Assembly (NCBI RefSeq): GCF_024585285.1
Contig: NZ_CP040755.1
Coordinates: forward strand, 3,596,001 to 3,660,000
DNA length: 64,000 nucleotides
Source: Colwellia sp. M166
GTDB lineage: Bacteria; Pseudomonadota; Gammaproteobacteria; Enterobacterales; Alteromonadaceae
Direction of reading: 5' to 3'
Under the pieces are notes generated by a model that saw only the letters and a program-made list of their open reading frames with translations, had not been told where the DNA came from and searched no databases. The position numbers were made by a program, and so were the translations under genes. This document shows, one piece after another, positions 48,030 to 56,615 of this stretch (its first letter is position 1; every line of letters begins with the position of its first letter).

Positions 48030-48509
48030 GTCTTATAGCGATGACCTGTTCTAAATAAGACTGACTGGACAGTTAAGCTGGCGAAGTATTTGTTATAAGT
48101 CAGTTGCTATTTGTTCGCTATAGGAGCGATATAGCGCTCAGTTGTGCTGCTTTAATCAAATAATGTGTTGAAAGTGCTATTTTAGTGAGTTTTATGTGAC
48201 CTTACGGATGTATTATTAATAGTTATGAGTCAATTACTACTGTTTCATTATGCTTTGATGCTGAAACTTATTTAAATGAGTGCTTTTAATATACTGCAAT
48301 AGATTCAAGTGGTTGATGAGTTTTTTTTGTCAGAATTCTTTGCACTATGTTTTATAGGAGGTAGTTGGTATTTTTAATTTATTGAAATTTATTGAAATTT
48401 ATTGAAATTTATTGTTTATTTTATCTTGGTGTGATTTTTGCTTATCTGTAGTGTGTCGCTATTTGTATTGCTATAGATTAAAATTAATGAAAAGTTTAAA
48501 GGAAAACCC
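48030..48509. other. AT-rich intergenic region before the PEP-CTERM gene
   Basis: 480 bases without a gene I can support. It holds a 10-base tandem repeat (48376-48414) about 95 bases before the next start and otherwise scattered AT-rich sequence that may include the promoter. Confidence 0.5.
48376..48414. repeat. 10-bp tandem repeat, about four copies
   Basis: Three exact copies of ATTGAAATTT at 48381-48410 with partial copies on both sides (AATTT before, ATTG after). One repeat unit equals about one helical turn, so bound proteins would face the same side. Located upstream of the PEP-CTERM gene. Confidence 0.85.
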
Positions 48510-49223
48510 ATGTTGTACTCTAAAAAAATTATTGCCGTTTTAAAGGCTAGCCTATTAGTGCTTTCGGTATCAATTGTTCCAAACACTTATGCAGGTCTCA
48601 TTAGTCTTTCTTCTGACTATATAGTTAATGTGTCACTTGACGGTGATCATAATTCAGCCGGTACAGTGAATGGCTTAGTTGGTAATGAAGTTATTGCCCG
48701 AGAACGTCTAGTTCAATCTCAAGAAGATATGCGCATTGCTTCTTTTATCCAGTTTGATATGAGTTTATTTACATTAGAGTTAGTTAACGCTTCAGGTTTT
48801 TCAGCCTTATTTGAAGCAGACTTTACCGAACGTTTAAATACCATTAATAACATGAGTGTGATGTTAGGAGAAGTGGGCAGTGTTTGGAATAATGTGGCAG
48901 GAACTTTACCTTTATTTGAAATGGCGGGATTGTCAGCAAATTCGGCTTCATTAGTAGATAATATTAAAGATGGCGATTTTGGCACCTACTCTCTTGATGT
49001 AACTGCAATTGTTCGTAGTTGGGTAAGTGGAACGTCAGTAAATAATGGCTTTGTTGTGTATGGTGCAGCACCGGTTTTTCAAGGAGCAGGTTTTAACAAC
49101 ATATCATTGGAAGTAACAACTCCTACGTTATCAGCAGTTACTGTATCTGAGCCGACTACACTTGTTATTTTTGGCTTAGGAATGATCGCTTTAGCATCAC
49201 GTCGATTTAAAAAACAATTTTAA
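48510..49223 (+). CDS. PEP-CTERM sorting domain protein, DNRLRE-like
   Basis: 237 residues. AAAGGAAAA precedes the ATG. Signal peptide (LKASLLVLSVSIVPNTYAG). The middle (LVQSQEDMRIASFIQFDMSLF ... GDFGTYSLDVTAIVRSWVSGTSVNNGFVVYGA in parts) resembles DNRLRE domains, beta-rich modules of secreted proteins. The C-terminus is a PEP-CTERM tripartite signal: SEP motif (SEPTTLVIFGLG), hydrophobic segment (LVIFGLGMIALA), basic tail (SRRFKKQF). Such proteins are processed by an exosortase EpsH/XrtA and attached or released at the surface. No exosortase is in the window. Terminator follows. Confidence 0.88.
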   Translation: MLYSKKIIAVLKASLLVLSVSIVPNTYAGLISLSSDYIVNVSLDGDHNSAGTVNGLVGNEVIARERLVQSQEDMRIASFIQFDMSLFTLELVNASGFSALFEADFTERLNTINNMSVMLGEVGSVWNNVAGTLPLFEMAGLSANSASLVDNIKDGDFGTYSLDVTAIVRSWVSGTSVNNGFVVYGAAPVFQGAGFNNISLEVTTPTLSAVTVSEPTTLVIFGLGMIALASRRFKKQF

Positions 49224-49287
49224 TAATTGATACCTATTCAATAGCTAGAATATTTGCTTGAATGGGGATATTAAATCGCTAAATGCT

Positions 49288-49323
49288 AAAAAACACCAAT
49301 GGTAACCATTGGTGTTTTTTTTT
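49288..49323 (+). terminator. rho-independent terminator after the PEP-CTERM gene
   Basis: AACACCAATGG at 49292-49302 pairs with CCATTGGTGTT at 49306-49316 around a three-base loop (TAA); a run of nine T follows from 49315. A preceding A run lets it work in both directions. Confidence 0.85.
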
Positions 49324-49376
49324 GCGTAATTTAGCTTGTTGCACTTATTAGTTGTACCATACGATACTTGATTAGT

Positions 49377-49385
49377 GGGGGGGGG
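49377..49385. repeat. G9 homopolymer tract
   Basis: Nine consecutive G in otherwise AT-rich DNA, 27 bases from the 3' end of the SRAP gene. It is intergenic and cannot shift a reading frame. Confidence 0.9.
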
Positions 49386-49411
49386 ATTTAGCACAAAGTG
49401 CTCTTAGGCTG

Positions 49412-50107
49412 TTAGGTATCTAATGTAATCAATTCAGCTTTATTGATTGGCTTATGGCTCATTGGTTTATCTATTTGCTGAGCGATTAAGTTTTGTGGAA
49501 TATGAGGCTGTAACAAAGGCACAAACAGCTCAACATCGGTTAATGTGCTATCAAGCCAATGATCAATGATATTCTCATCTTGAGGCAGTATTAGCGGCAT
49601 GGCTTTACTGTGAATATGTTGTAGTTTCTTATGTGCAGGTAAGGTGATCACTGAGCATGAGGTTTTTACTTCACCTGTTCGGTTATTAATCCAATCTCGA
49701 GATAAACCACCCAGCAATAGCCCTCCATGTTCGGCTTGCATATCAAAATAATGTACCGGCTTTTTATTGATAAATTCAGTTTCACCGAAACCTTTTACCG
49801 CAATAACACAGCGTGAATGTCGGTAGGCTTGATAGCCAGCACTGTTCGGTGTGTTTAACTTATCGTATCGGGTATTAAATGAGGTGTACTTTGAAGGTTT
49901 AAAGCCATTTTCAGTGCTATCTAGTAATAACCACCAAATAGCATTTTCAACAACACGGCTATTAGCTTTTTCTCTAACAATAGCAACAGTATCAGTCGCT
50001 TTGACAAAATGCTTGTTGATGGGTCTATCAACCATTTTATTGATTTTTAAACTGGTATAGAGCTTTCTCACTCCACCATCAAAAGTCGCATTAAATCTGC
50101 CGCACAT
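49412..50107 (-). CDS. SOS response-associated peptidase (SRAP/HMCES/YedK family)
   Basis: Forms a stable covalent link with abasic sites in single-stranded DNA. 231 residues. After Met removal the catalytic Cys2 is exposed (MCGRFNATFDGG). The arginine/asparagine region NTRYDKLN, the glutamate in GFGETE and the histidine in LQHIHSKAMPLIL correspond to the YedK active-site set. It lies 33 bases downstream of umuC on the same strand and is probably part of the umuD-umuC transcript, so under LexA control. The RMP of the usual HxRMP segment is replaced by KAMP. Confidence 0.88.
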   Translation of the reverse strand: MCGRFNATFDGGVRKLYTSLKINKMVDRPINKHFVKATDTVAIVREKANSRVVENAIWWLLLDSTENGFKPSKYTSFNTRYDKLNTPNSAGYQAYRHSRCVIAVKGFGETEFINKKPVHYFDMQAEHGGLLLGGLSRDWINNRTGEVKTSCSVITLPAHKKLQHIHSKAMPLILPQDENIIDHWLDSTLTDVELFVPLLQPHIPQNLIAQQIDKPMSHKPINKAELITLDT

Positions 50108-50139
50108 AATTTATCCTCTCTGGATACTAATAAACTATT

Positions 50140-51396
50140 TTAGCAGGTTATTTTAGGGATATGCTGCCAATTAGTGGTGAATTGTCGGCTAAGAAAGTGC
50201 CGCTTCATATTCCACTTTTGAGTTTGTCCTGCACTCGCAACATTAATACTACCAGCACCGTAACGTTTGTTAATATTATCAACACATTTCATCAGTGCAG
50301 GATTGTTATTATCAACATCAAATAAATCACCTTGCTGAAATGTATTACTGGCCAACTCGATAGCGCCCACACCACAACGATAAAAGTTAACACCCGATTG
50401 ATATATTTTCGGTAAAACTAATGAAACCGCTTGTGCAAGTTGGCTAGTATTATCGGTGGGAATAGCAAAAGGGTAAACAAGCGCTTGTTTATAGTAATCA
50501 TTATCGTGTGGTGAATTTGCTGCAAACACCATTAGCTTTTTAACTTGTGATGACTGTTGGCGCAGCTTTTTAGCAACAATGCTAGCATGGCTTGCTAATG
50601 CGGCATTAAGCAGGTTGTAATCACTTATTCGTTGGCCAAAGCTACGGGTTGAAAATATCTCTTTTTTAGGCGTTTTAACTTCATCCCATGATAGGCAGCT
50701 AGTACCATTTAACTCACTTACGGTGCGTTCGGTTACCACACTAAATTGCTGACGAATATTTTTAGGGTTTTGCTTCGCTAAATCTAATGCGGTATGAATA
50801 TTTTGTAGGGCGAGTTTTTTCGTTATGCGATTACCGATACCCCATACGTCAGCTGTATTCATACGTTGTAAAATTGCTGATGCACTGTCTTTTGTGTCAA
50901 TAACTGCCACACCATCGAACCCTGATAACTTTTTAGCAGCATGATTAGCTGCTTTGGCTAATGTTGCCGTTGTACCAAAACCAACGCCAACAGGTAAGCG
51001 AGTTTCTTTCCATATAGCTTTACGTATTTGGTGGCCGTATTCATACCAATTAGTAATCGCTTTATGAAAGTTATCAAAGTATAAAAAGGATTCATCGATA
51101 GAGTAAATGTATTGGTTATCACAAAATCGACTGATCACTGTCATCATACGCTCTGACAAGTCAGCATACAGTTCGTAATTTGATGAACGAATAATAACCC
51201 CATGTTTGTGTAATAAATCTTTAATTTGAAAATAAGGTGTAAATTTAGGAATACCAAGGCGCTCAGCAATGGGGCAAGCAGCGCAAATGCAACCGTCGTT
51301 ATTGGTTAAAACTACAACGGGTTTATTGCGAATACTAGGGTCGAATACTTTTTCAGCCGAGGCATAAAAAGAGGTAGCATCAACTAAGCCATACAT
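50140..51396 (-). CDS. umuC: DNA polymerase V catalytic subunit UmuC
   Basis: Y-family translesion polymerase active as UmuD'2C. 418 residues, complete. The catalytic acids are in LVDATSFYAS and YSIDESFLYF; GVGFGTTATLAKAANHAAKK and the HhH region (MNTADVWGIGNRITKKLALQNI) follow, with the little-finger domain (EIFSTRSFGQRISDYNLL ... LVLPKIYQSGVNFYRCGVGAIEL in parts). It overlaps umuD by 13 bases, giving translational coupling. Close to ICE and plasmid-borne versions as well as to chromosomal ones. Confidence 0.95.
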   Translation of the reverse strand: MYGLVDATSFYASAEKVFDPSIRNKPVVVLTNNDGCICAACPIAERLGIPKFTPYFQIKDLLHKHGVIIRSSNYELYADLSERMMTVISRFCDNQYIYSIDESFLYFDNFHKAITNWYEYGHQIRKAIWKETRLPVGVGFGTTATLAKAANHAAKKLSGFDGVAVIDTKDSASAILQRMNTADVWGIGNRITKKLALQNIHTALDLAKQNPKNIRQQFSVVTERTVSELNGTSCLSWDEVKTPKKEIFSTRSFGQRISDYNLLNAALASHASIVAKKLRQQSSQVKKLMVFAANSPHDNDYYKQALVYPFAIPTDNTSQLAQAVSLVLPKIYQSGVNFYRCGVGAIELASNTFQQGDLFDVDNNNPALMKCVDNINKRYGAGSINVASAGQTQKWNMKRHFLSRQFTTNWQHIPKITC

Positions 51397-51797
51397 GCTT
51401 TTAATTCTGGTGCTTGGTGATGTAGTCGAATTGAACGAGTAACAACCCCTTCTAGTTGAAAGTCATCACTTGGTAAAATTGCTATCGGTTGATGATGTTT
51501 AGATGCTGACAGTAAACGAGCTTGTTGCTTATCAATGATCTTGCAAACAAAGCAGCCGTTATAATTAGCGACAATAACATCACCATTTCGCGCAGTAAGC
51601 GCTCTATCAACAATTAATAAATCACCATCAAAGATCCCCACATCCTGCATTGAAACACCTGAAGCTTGACCAATAAAAGTAGCATTAGGGTGACGGATCA
51701 GGAGTTTATCAAGTGATAATCCTAGTTCTTTGTATTCTGCTGCGGGTGATTCAAAACCAGAAACCCCTGCTTCTATATAGATTGGAATAACTTTCAT
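51384..51797 (-). CDS. umuD: DNA polymerase V accessory subunit UmuD
   Basis: 137 residues from ATG 51797 (a TTG 9 bases upstream is unlikely). Self-cleaving S24 peptidase: cleavage site region VSGFESPAAEY, where S-G replaces the C-G of E. coli; catalytic Ser in GVSMQDVGIFDGDLLIVD; general base Lys in CFVCKIID. RecA-stimulated removal of the N-terminus yields UmuD'. LexA box 14 bases upstream. First gene of umuD-umuC-SRAP. Confidence 0.95.
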   Translation of the reverse strand: MKVIPIYIEAGVSGFESPAAEYKELGLSLDKLLIRHPNATFIGQASGVSMQDVGIFDGDLLIVDRALTARNGDVIVANYNGCFVCKIIDKQQARLLSASKHHQPIAILPSDDFQLEGVVTRSIRLHHQAPELKACMA

Positions 51798-51810
51798 AAC
51801 ACTCAAGGTA

Positions 51811-51830
51811 TACTGTATTTATATACAGTA
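51811..51830 (-). promoter_or_regulatory. LexA (SOS) box of umuDC
   Basis: On the minus strand TACTGTATATAAATACAGTA, a 20-base palindrome-like site matching the E. coli SOS consensus TACTG(TA)5CAGTA with only small central deviation. It lies just upstream of umuD, so LexA should repress the operon until DNA damage. Confidence 0.92.
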
Positions 51831-51967
51831 TCGTCGAGGCCTTCATAAATAACAAGAAAAATATTGAGCTAATATTGCCGCTTTTTTTTATGAAATGTAT
51901 ATATATATAGAATCGCGCATATCAGATGCTGAAACCTACAAACGATAAGAAGCTGCATCATAAATGA

Positions 51968-52249
51968 CTTAATCTAATAAATGGGACTGATAAAAGCGGT
52001 AATAATCCACGTAAGCATTCAACTATCGCCATTCGTCGAGCAATTCTAAATGCTGGCATAGAAGATTTTCGAGTACATGATTTTCGTCATACGTGTGCTA
52101 GTCGATTAGTACAAAATGGTATGACGGTTCAGGAAACAGCACATATTTTAGGGCATTCAAATATCGCAACCACCATGCGCTATGCGCATCTTGAGAAGAA
52201 TCAGGTGGCTGAGAAAATGAAAGCAGTGATTGATCGGTTTAATGATTAA
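51968..52249 (+). pseudogene. tyrosine recombinase/integrase, C-terminal remnant
   Basis: A frame of 93 codons, opened after a TGA at 51965, with no start of its own and no N-terminal domain upstream. It carries the phage-integrase catalytic end: VHDFRHTCASRLVQNGM (His and Arg), HILGHSNIATTMRYAH (His and the tyrosine nucleophile). So the catalytic core residues remain but the core-binding domain and first catalytic Arg are gone. Remnant of an integrated element. A (TA)n run at 51898-51909 lies just before. The remaining 51831-51967 sequence shows no gene. Confidence 0.88.
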
Positions 52250-52360
52250 CTTATTGATGATTTGTTTTTACTGACTGAGATAATGAATCGATAATTTCTT
52301 ATTTTATGAAAGATAACTAGCAAAGAGGATGTTTGTAATTGCTAGCTATCTTGTGGGCTC

Positions 52361-53821
52361 TTAGCGAATATTTAAGAATGTTCTATAAGCAGGGTGAATT
52401 GACCAAACAATATTGTCATTTCTATTTTCTATCGATCTGTATAAATCGGGGTCATCTGTGAAATGAGTAAAGGTTTTACTATCATCGTGTATACGAGAAA
52501 TCAAACCTAGTTTATATAAAAAATCACCTAGATCTTCATGTTCTTCATAGGGTTTACCGTCAATAACTGGAATACTTTCTAACTCCCGAGATCTAATGTA
52601 ATTATTTTTTAAAACTGAGTGCAGCTCAGAATAAGTAAACTCTTTCTTAGTAGCTCTTAAAGAGTCTATTAGTATTTTTAATTCAGAAAATTGGTGATTA
52701 TGTTCCTTGATTAAATCATCTCGACGGTGACCACCAAAATCTGAAAGGATGTAATTGATATGATCAAGAGCAATTTTATTAGCATAAAGTGTTTCATCGG
52801 CTTTTTTCCCTGCCATTCTACATAACTGCCCCATCCATCTCGGTCTTCTATTCGAAAAAGCACTTATAGCATCGAAAAGCCTAGCTTCTTTGTTATTACG
52901 CCACTCAATAGGGGATTTAAATACTAAATCAAGTATTTTATTATAATCACCTTTAAGCTTATATTTAGCCGCCTTTGACTTGGGATAGTGCTTTTGTACG
53001 TAAACGAGAATCTTTTGTGCAAGCATATCTTGCATATGCTTTTTGCTCCAAAATATTTCTATTATGTATTGTTGTAGTTTATCTAGATCTTCAAGATGAC
53101 GAAGACACGACCATACATCACTACGCACAGTAGTTCGAATGTTTAAATTTTTCAATTCAAAGGAAAGTGCTCTGATAGCGCTAAAAAAAGAGCCAACTTT
53201 AGCTTGGTTCTCTGGTGTATTTTCAAATTTAGCATCAATATCGTCAATTAATAACCAAACATTTGAATTAGCATTTTCATCTTGATAATTTTGAAGTAGA
53301 GCATCGAGGTTTTCGGGTAAAGAACTCTTAATTTCAGCACCTACTAATGGGATCTTTCCTTTAACTCTAGAGATCAAACCACCGATAAGGTTTTTGCTTT
53401 TTAAACCGTCTAGTTCCGATAATTCAACCATTGACATTTCGTTACTGGTTAAAGCACAACCAATACGATTCCCTATCTCTACAATAATTCTTTTGCAGAT
53501 GATTTGTTTCCAATAATTTTCCAAGTAAGAGTGATCGTCACCTTTAAAGTTTCCAAGCCCTAGTAGAGCATTTCCTTTAACCCTGATGATTATTGGAGAG
53601 TTGTAACAAGCATCTCTTTGCAGCTTATATTGAAGTCGAGACAATAAGGCCGATTTACCCATGCCTTTTCGTGCACTGACAATTGAAAGCTTTTCGTCTA
53701 CGTCAAAGAAGCATTCAAAGTCACGGTGATCTATATAGTATGAATTCAGCACTTCTAGTGATTCGTCTTCACCAGCTTCATTTCCAAATAATTTTTTATC
53801 TTTAAGGTTAATTGATGCCAT
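52361..53821 (-). CDS. P-loop ATPase of unknown function (Sll1717-like), candidate defence gene
   Basis: 486 residues. Walker A is ARKGMGKS at 50-57; Walker B is VWLLIDDIDA with D193/D194; the downstream segment AIRALSFELKNLNIRTTVRSDVW and RRPRWMGQLCRMAG fit a STAND/KAP-like AAA fold. The N-terminal 40 residues (LFGNEAGEDESLEVLNSYYIDHRDFECFFDVDEKL) resemble the P-loop ATPase, Sll1717 family. The C-terminal third has no recognised domain; no membrane segment or nuclease motif is seen. Alone between an integrase remnant and tRNA genes, in strongly AT-rich DNA, like accessory defence genes. Confidence 0.8.
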   Translation of the reverse strand: MASINLKDKKLFGNEAGEDESLEVLNSYYIDHRDFECFFDVDEKLSIVSARKGMGKSALLSRLQYKLQRDACYNSPIIIRVKGNALLGLGNFKGDDHSYLENYWKQIICKRIIVEIGNRIGCALTSNEMSMVELSELDGLKSKNLIGGLISRVKGKIPLVGAEIKSSLPENLDALLQNYQDENANSNVWLLIDDIDAKFENTPENQAKVGSFFSAIRALSFELKNLNIRTTVRSDVWSCLRHLEDLDKLQQYIIEIFWSKKHMQDMLAQKILVYVQKHYPKSKAAKYKLKGDYNKILDLVFKSPIEWRNNKEARLFDAISAFSNRRPRWMGQLCRMAGKKADETLYANKIALDHINYILSDFGGHRRDDLIKEHNHQFSELKILIDSLRATKKEFTYSELHSVLKNNYIRSRELESIPVIDGKPYEEHEDLGDFLYKLGLISRIHDDSKTFTHFTDDPDLYRSIENRNDNIVWSIHPAYRTFLNIR

Positions 53822-53930
53822 TTATTGTCGTTCTCATCGTCCATGGGAATTTGATGGAAATACAATATCATATTGTTTGCATATAGAGAGGTAAATTATT
53901 GTTATTAAATGGTTTAAAGAGAGTGTTTAG

Positions 53931-54164
53931 ATTGTCTATGATGAACATAAACCAACGGCTATCACTGGTGTTAATACCCAGTTCGGATATTTACATCATC
54001 AATTAACTTACCCTAATAAATTACACCCGCAGTTTTAGTGGCTTATAGATCAACGTCAATACCCTAAGCAACGGATTAAATCCTTTTTTACTCGCCCAAA
54101 TTACCAAATAAACGTTCTATCAATCGATAAAGCAACCAAACCCAATTCATTTACCCTAGGTTAA
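53931..54164 (+). pseudogene. decayed coding remnant, unidentified
   Basis: One frame reads as protein-like sequence (IVYDEHKPTAITGVNTQFGY, LHHQLTYPNKLHPQF, stop, WLIDQRQYPKQRIKSFFTRPN) with stops at 53928 and 54036 and an end at 54162. Upstream residues IVIKWFKES in the same frame suggest it began earlier. No usable start or ribosome site. Family not recognised. The rest of the region to 54327 has an ACCCTA/TAGGGT inverted segment and no gene. Confidence 0.35.
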
Positions 54165-54327
54165 ATTAGGGCCCTAGTTAGGGTAATGCAAAATGGCGTG
54201 TGTTTCGTACCTATTAGTATTTTGATACAACAGAGTTAAATCACGTATAGGACGCAGAATAGGTGGGGTAGGGGAGTTTATTGGTGCTATTGAAATCTAT
54301 TAAAGAATTTACCCAAACGACAGACAC

Positions 54328-54354
54328 AAAAAAGCCCTAACAAAGTTAGGGCTT
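54328..54354 (-). terminator. terminator of the tRNA unit
   Basis: AAGCCCTAAC at 54332-54341 pairs with GTTAGGGCTT at 54345-54354 around AAA. On the minus strand six T follow (complement of A 54328-54333). It lies 20 bases after the 3' end of tRNA-Thr. Confidence 0.88.
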
Positions 54355-54373
54355 ATTGCTTCCTACGAAGGAA

Positions 54374-54449
<76 letters not shown>

Positions 54450-54568
54450 ACACGAAAATGTGTGCGATAATTATATGCATTGAACTAATTATCTTGGCAC
54501 CGAATCAACATCGGAACTTGTTGATCCTACATTTAGCTTATTTAAAATTTAAAAGCTAAAAGTGTAAA

Positions 54569-54644
54569 TGGTGCCTCGACCCGGAATCGAACCAGGGACA
54601 CGAGGATTTTCAATCCTCTGCTCTACCGACTGAGCTATCGAGGC
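54569..54644 (-). tRNA. tRNA-Phe (GAA)
   Basis: 76 nt with encoded CCA. Acceptor stem GCCTCGA/TCGAGGC, D arm AGTCGGTAGA, anticodon stem AGGAT/ATCCT with the GAA anticodon in TTGAAAA, T loop TTCGATT. Almost identical in layout to E. coli tRNA-Phe. First gene of the unit, 119 bases before tRNA-Thr on the minus strand. Confidence 0.97.
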
Positions 54645-54709
54645 ACATTAACAACCATAATGATTGTCTTGTACATTGTCTTCTTGGCTGTGCCTTGAAG
54701 ACGGGGCGT

Positions 54710-54738
54710 ATTAAACTGTTTTTCGTTTATCCCGTCAA
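54710..54738 (-). promoter_or_regulatory. promoter of the tRNA-Phe-Thr unit
   Basis: TTGACG (54738-54733) and TTTAAT (54715-54710) with a 17-base spacer on the minus strand. The following discriminator, ACGCCCCG, is GC-rich, typical of stringently controlled stable RNA promoters. Beyond it (54739-55097) I see only the doubtful 31-codon frame at 54938. Confidence 0.8.
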
Positions 54739-54937
54739 CCCTTTTTTTTAAATAAATGTTTGTTTGCCGCTTTTTTCAGCTGATTGTGCTTTTATGGAAC
54801 AATTTAGCCGAAGTTTTTCTACTTTGATGGTCATTTGTTATTTTTAATGGCCATATAAAGTGCCGATGCCTATGATGATAAATTTGTCGCTGGCGGTGTA
54901 ATAAAGCATCTTCCAGCGATAAATTGGGTAATATTAA

Positions 54938-55033
54938 ATGGATAAAAAGCTACCATTAAGCACCTCTGCAGCCGTTGCAATAATTAAAACGGCTGAGATG
55001 GAAGCACAAAATTCATTTATTGACAGCACATAG
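54938..55033 (+). other. doubtful 31-codon ORF
   Basis: Encodes MDKKLPLSTSAAVAIIKTAE, then MEAQNSFIDST. The composition is protein-like, but there is no clear ribosome-binding site and no family is recognised. It might be a small protein or a chance frame. Confidence 0.2.
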
Positions 55034-55097
55034 TAAGCTGAGCTTTATTGCTGAACTCAGTAATAAATACTGAAACAAAAAATACTGTCGAGTTCTG

Positions 55098-55370
55098 TTA
55101 TTTTTTCTCGGGTGTATAACCTTCAATCTCAGGCTCTTTACCGTCAAATAAATAGGCAACCATGGCGGCTTCTAAAAACGCACGATCATCAGGGTTCATC
55201 ATGTTCATTTTTTTTTCGTTAATCAGCATGGTTTGCTTTTTTTGCCAATGGCCCCATGCTTCTTTAGAAATGTTATCAAAAATACGTTTGCCTACTTCAC
55301 CTGGGTAAAGTTGAAAGCCTAGACCTTCGGCTTCTTTTTGTAAGTTTTGACAAAAAACGATACGGCTCAT
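55098..55370 (-). CDS. yggX: Fe(2+)-trafficking protein YggX
   Basis: 90-residue cytoplasmic protein that protects iron-sulphur clusters and may traffic iron; in the SoxRS response in enteric bacteria. It aligns along its length with E. coli Ygg[32 protein letters not shown] with the single conserved Cys7, [23 protein letters not shown], and the end EGYTPEKK. It follows mutY by 41 bases on the same strand, the usual pair; MutY carries a 4Fe-4S cluster. Confidence 0.96.
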   Translation of the reverse strand: MSRIVFCQNLQKEAEGLGFQLYPGEVGKRIFDNISKEAWGHWQKKQTMLINEKKMNMMNPDDRAFLEAAMVAYLFDGKEPEIEGYTPEKK

Positions 55371-55411
55371 AATAAATTCTCTTTGTATAAAGGTTTGTAT
55401 AAGTGATGAAA

Positions 55412-56494
55412 TTAAACAGGTAATTGCTCAAGCTGTTTAATTAATTTCTGCGTTGATGCCGCTAACCCCACCGACGCTGTTGTGGCTAAATTATACCACT
55501 GCAATGTGCTATTTTCGCTAATTTCTTTTGCTGGTAATAGCTCACAATCAATTACTATAGCTTCTATATCGAGATGAAAGTGACTAAAGGTATGGCGAAA
55601 TTTATCTAAAGCAAATGTTGCCGTTTGGGCAAGATTTAATTTGCTCAATAATTCAGCTAGCTCATCAGTATCTGATATCTCTAAAAAGCACCATAAACCA
55701 CCCCAAATACCAGCAGGAGGGCGTTTTTCCATTAATACTTGCTGGTTAACACGGGGTATTACCATAATGGTGCTTTTTTCTGGGATAGTTTTTTTTGGCT
55801 TTTTTTGAGGATAGCTTGCTTGTTCGTCGCTAGCAAAGGCCAAACAGCTTGCATTAATAGGACAAATTTCACATTTAGGTTTAGAGCGTGTGCAAACCAT
55901 AGCACCTAAGTCCATCATGGCTTGATTAAACTGTGCTACACCAACTTTGGGGGTTAAGGTCTCAGTAATTGGCCATAAGGTTTTTTCGTAAATGGCTTGG
56001 CCAGCATGGCCTTGTACTTTATAGCAACGGGCTAATACTCTTTTGACATTACCATCTAGAATAGCGTGGTGCTTATTTAAGGCCAAACTTAATATCGCAC
56101 CTGCGGTTGAACGACCTATGCCGGGAAGTGCGATAACTTCATCAATATTTTCAGGAAACCTTCCTTGGTAGTTAGCTCTAATAGTTTTTGCGGTTTTATG
56201 TAAATTTCGTGCTCGAGCGTAGTAACCTAAGCCGGTCCAGTGGTGAAGTACCGTGTCTTCATCAGCATCAGCTAAAGCGGTAATATTAGGAAAGCTTGCC
56301 ATAAATCGTAAGTAATAAGGGATCACCGTTGCTACCTGCGTTTGCTGTAGCATAATTTCTGAAATCCAGACACGGTAAGGGCTTTTATCTTGCTGCCATG
56401 GCAAGTGTTTTCTGCCTTGCAACTGAAACCATGATAATACTTGGTCGCTGAATGCTTGGGCAGATTTGGCTGATATAGTAGTTTTATTTGTCAT
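55412..56494 (-). CDS. mutY: A/G-specific adenine glycosylase MutY
   Basis: Removes adenine opposite 8-oxoguanine. 360 residues from ATG 56494; the frame extends to 56617 but that overlaps yggL's start. Helix-hairpin-helix [34 protein letters not shown] contains the catalytic Asp (LDGNVKRV), the catalytic Glu is in [13 protein letters not shown], and the Cys-x6-Cys-x2-Cys-x5-Cys iron-sulphur site is [19 protein letters not shown]-terminal NUDIX-like recognition domain is present. Divergent from yggL. Confidence 0.95.
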   Translation of the reverse strand: MTNKTTISAKSAQAFSDQVLSWFQLQGRKHLPWQQDKSPYRVWISEIMLQQTQVATVIPYYLRFMASFPNITALADADEDTVLHHWTGLGYYARARNLHKTAKTIRANYQGRFPENIDEVIALPGIGRSTAGAILSLALNKHHAILDGNVKRVLARCYKVQGHAGQAIYEKTLWPITETLTPKVGVAQFNQAMMDLGAMVCTRSKPKCEICPINASCLAFASDEQASYPQKKPKKTIPEKSTIMVIPRVNQQVLMEKRPPAGIWGGLWCFLEISDTDELAELLSKLNLAQTATFALDKFRHTFSHFHLDIEAIVIDCELLPAKEISENSTLQWYNLATTASVGLAASTQKLIKQLEQLPV

Positions 56495-56615
56495 AACGGC
56501 GACAGTGTAGCGAATAAAGCTCAGATTTTCATTGCAAAAATTTCTATTGCCACTATGCTCTCGCACATAGTAACCAGCCAGTGTTTGGTTTGAACCAAGC
56601 CGTAAGGAATTAAAC

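Noticed and set aside
48376..48414. Tandem repeat as a CRISPR array
   Set aside because: Units are 10 bases with no spacers and no cas genes nearby.
51898..51911. TA-rich run as a second LexA or replication site
   Set aside because: It lacks CTG and CAG half sites and is simple TA repetition.
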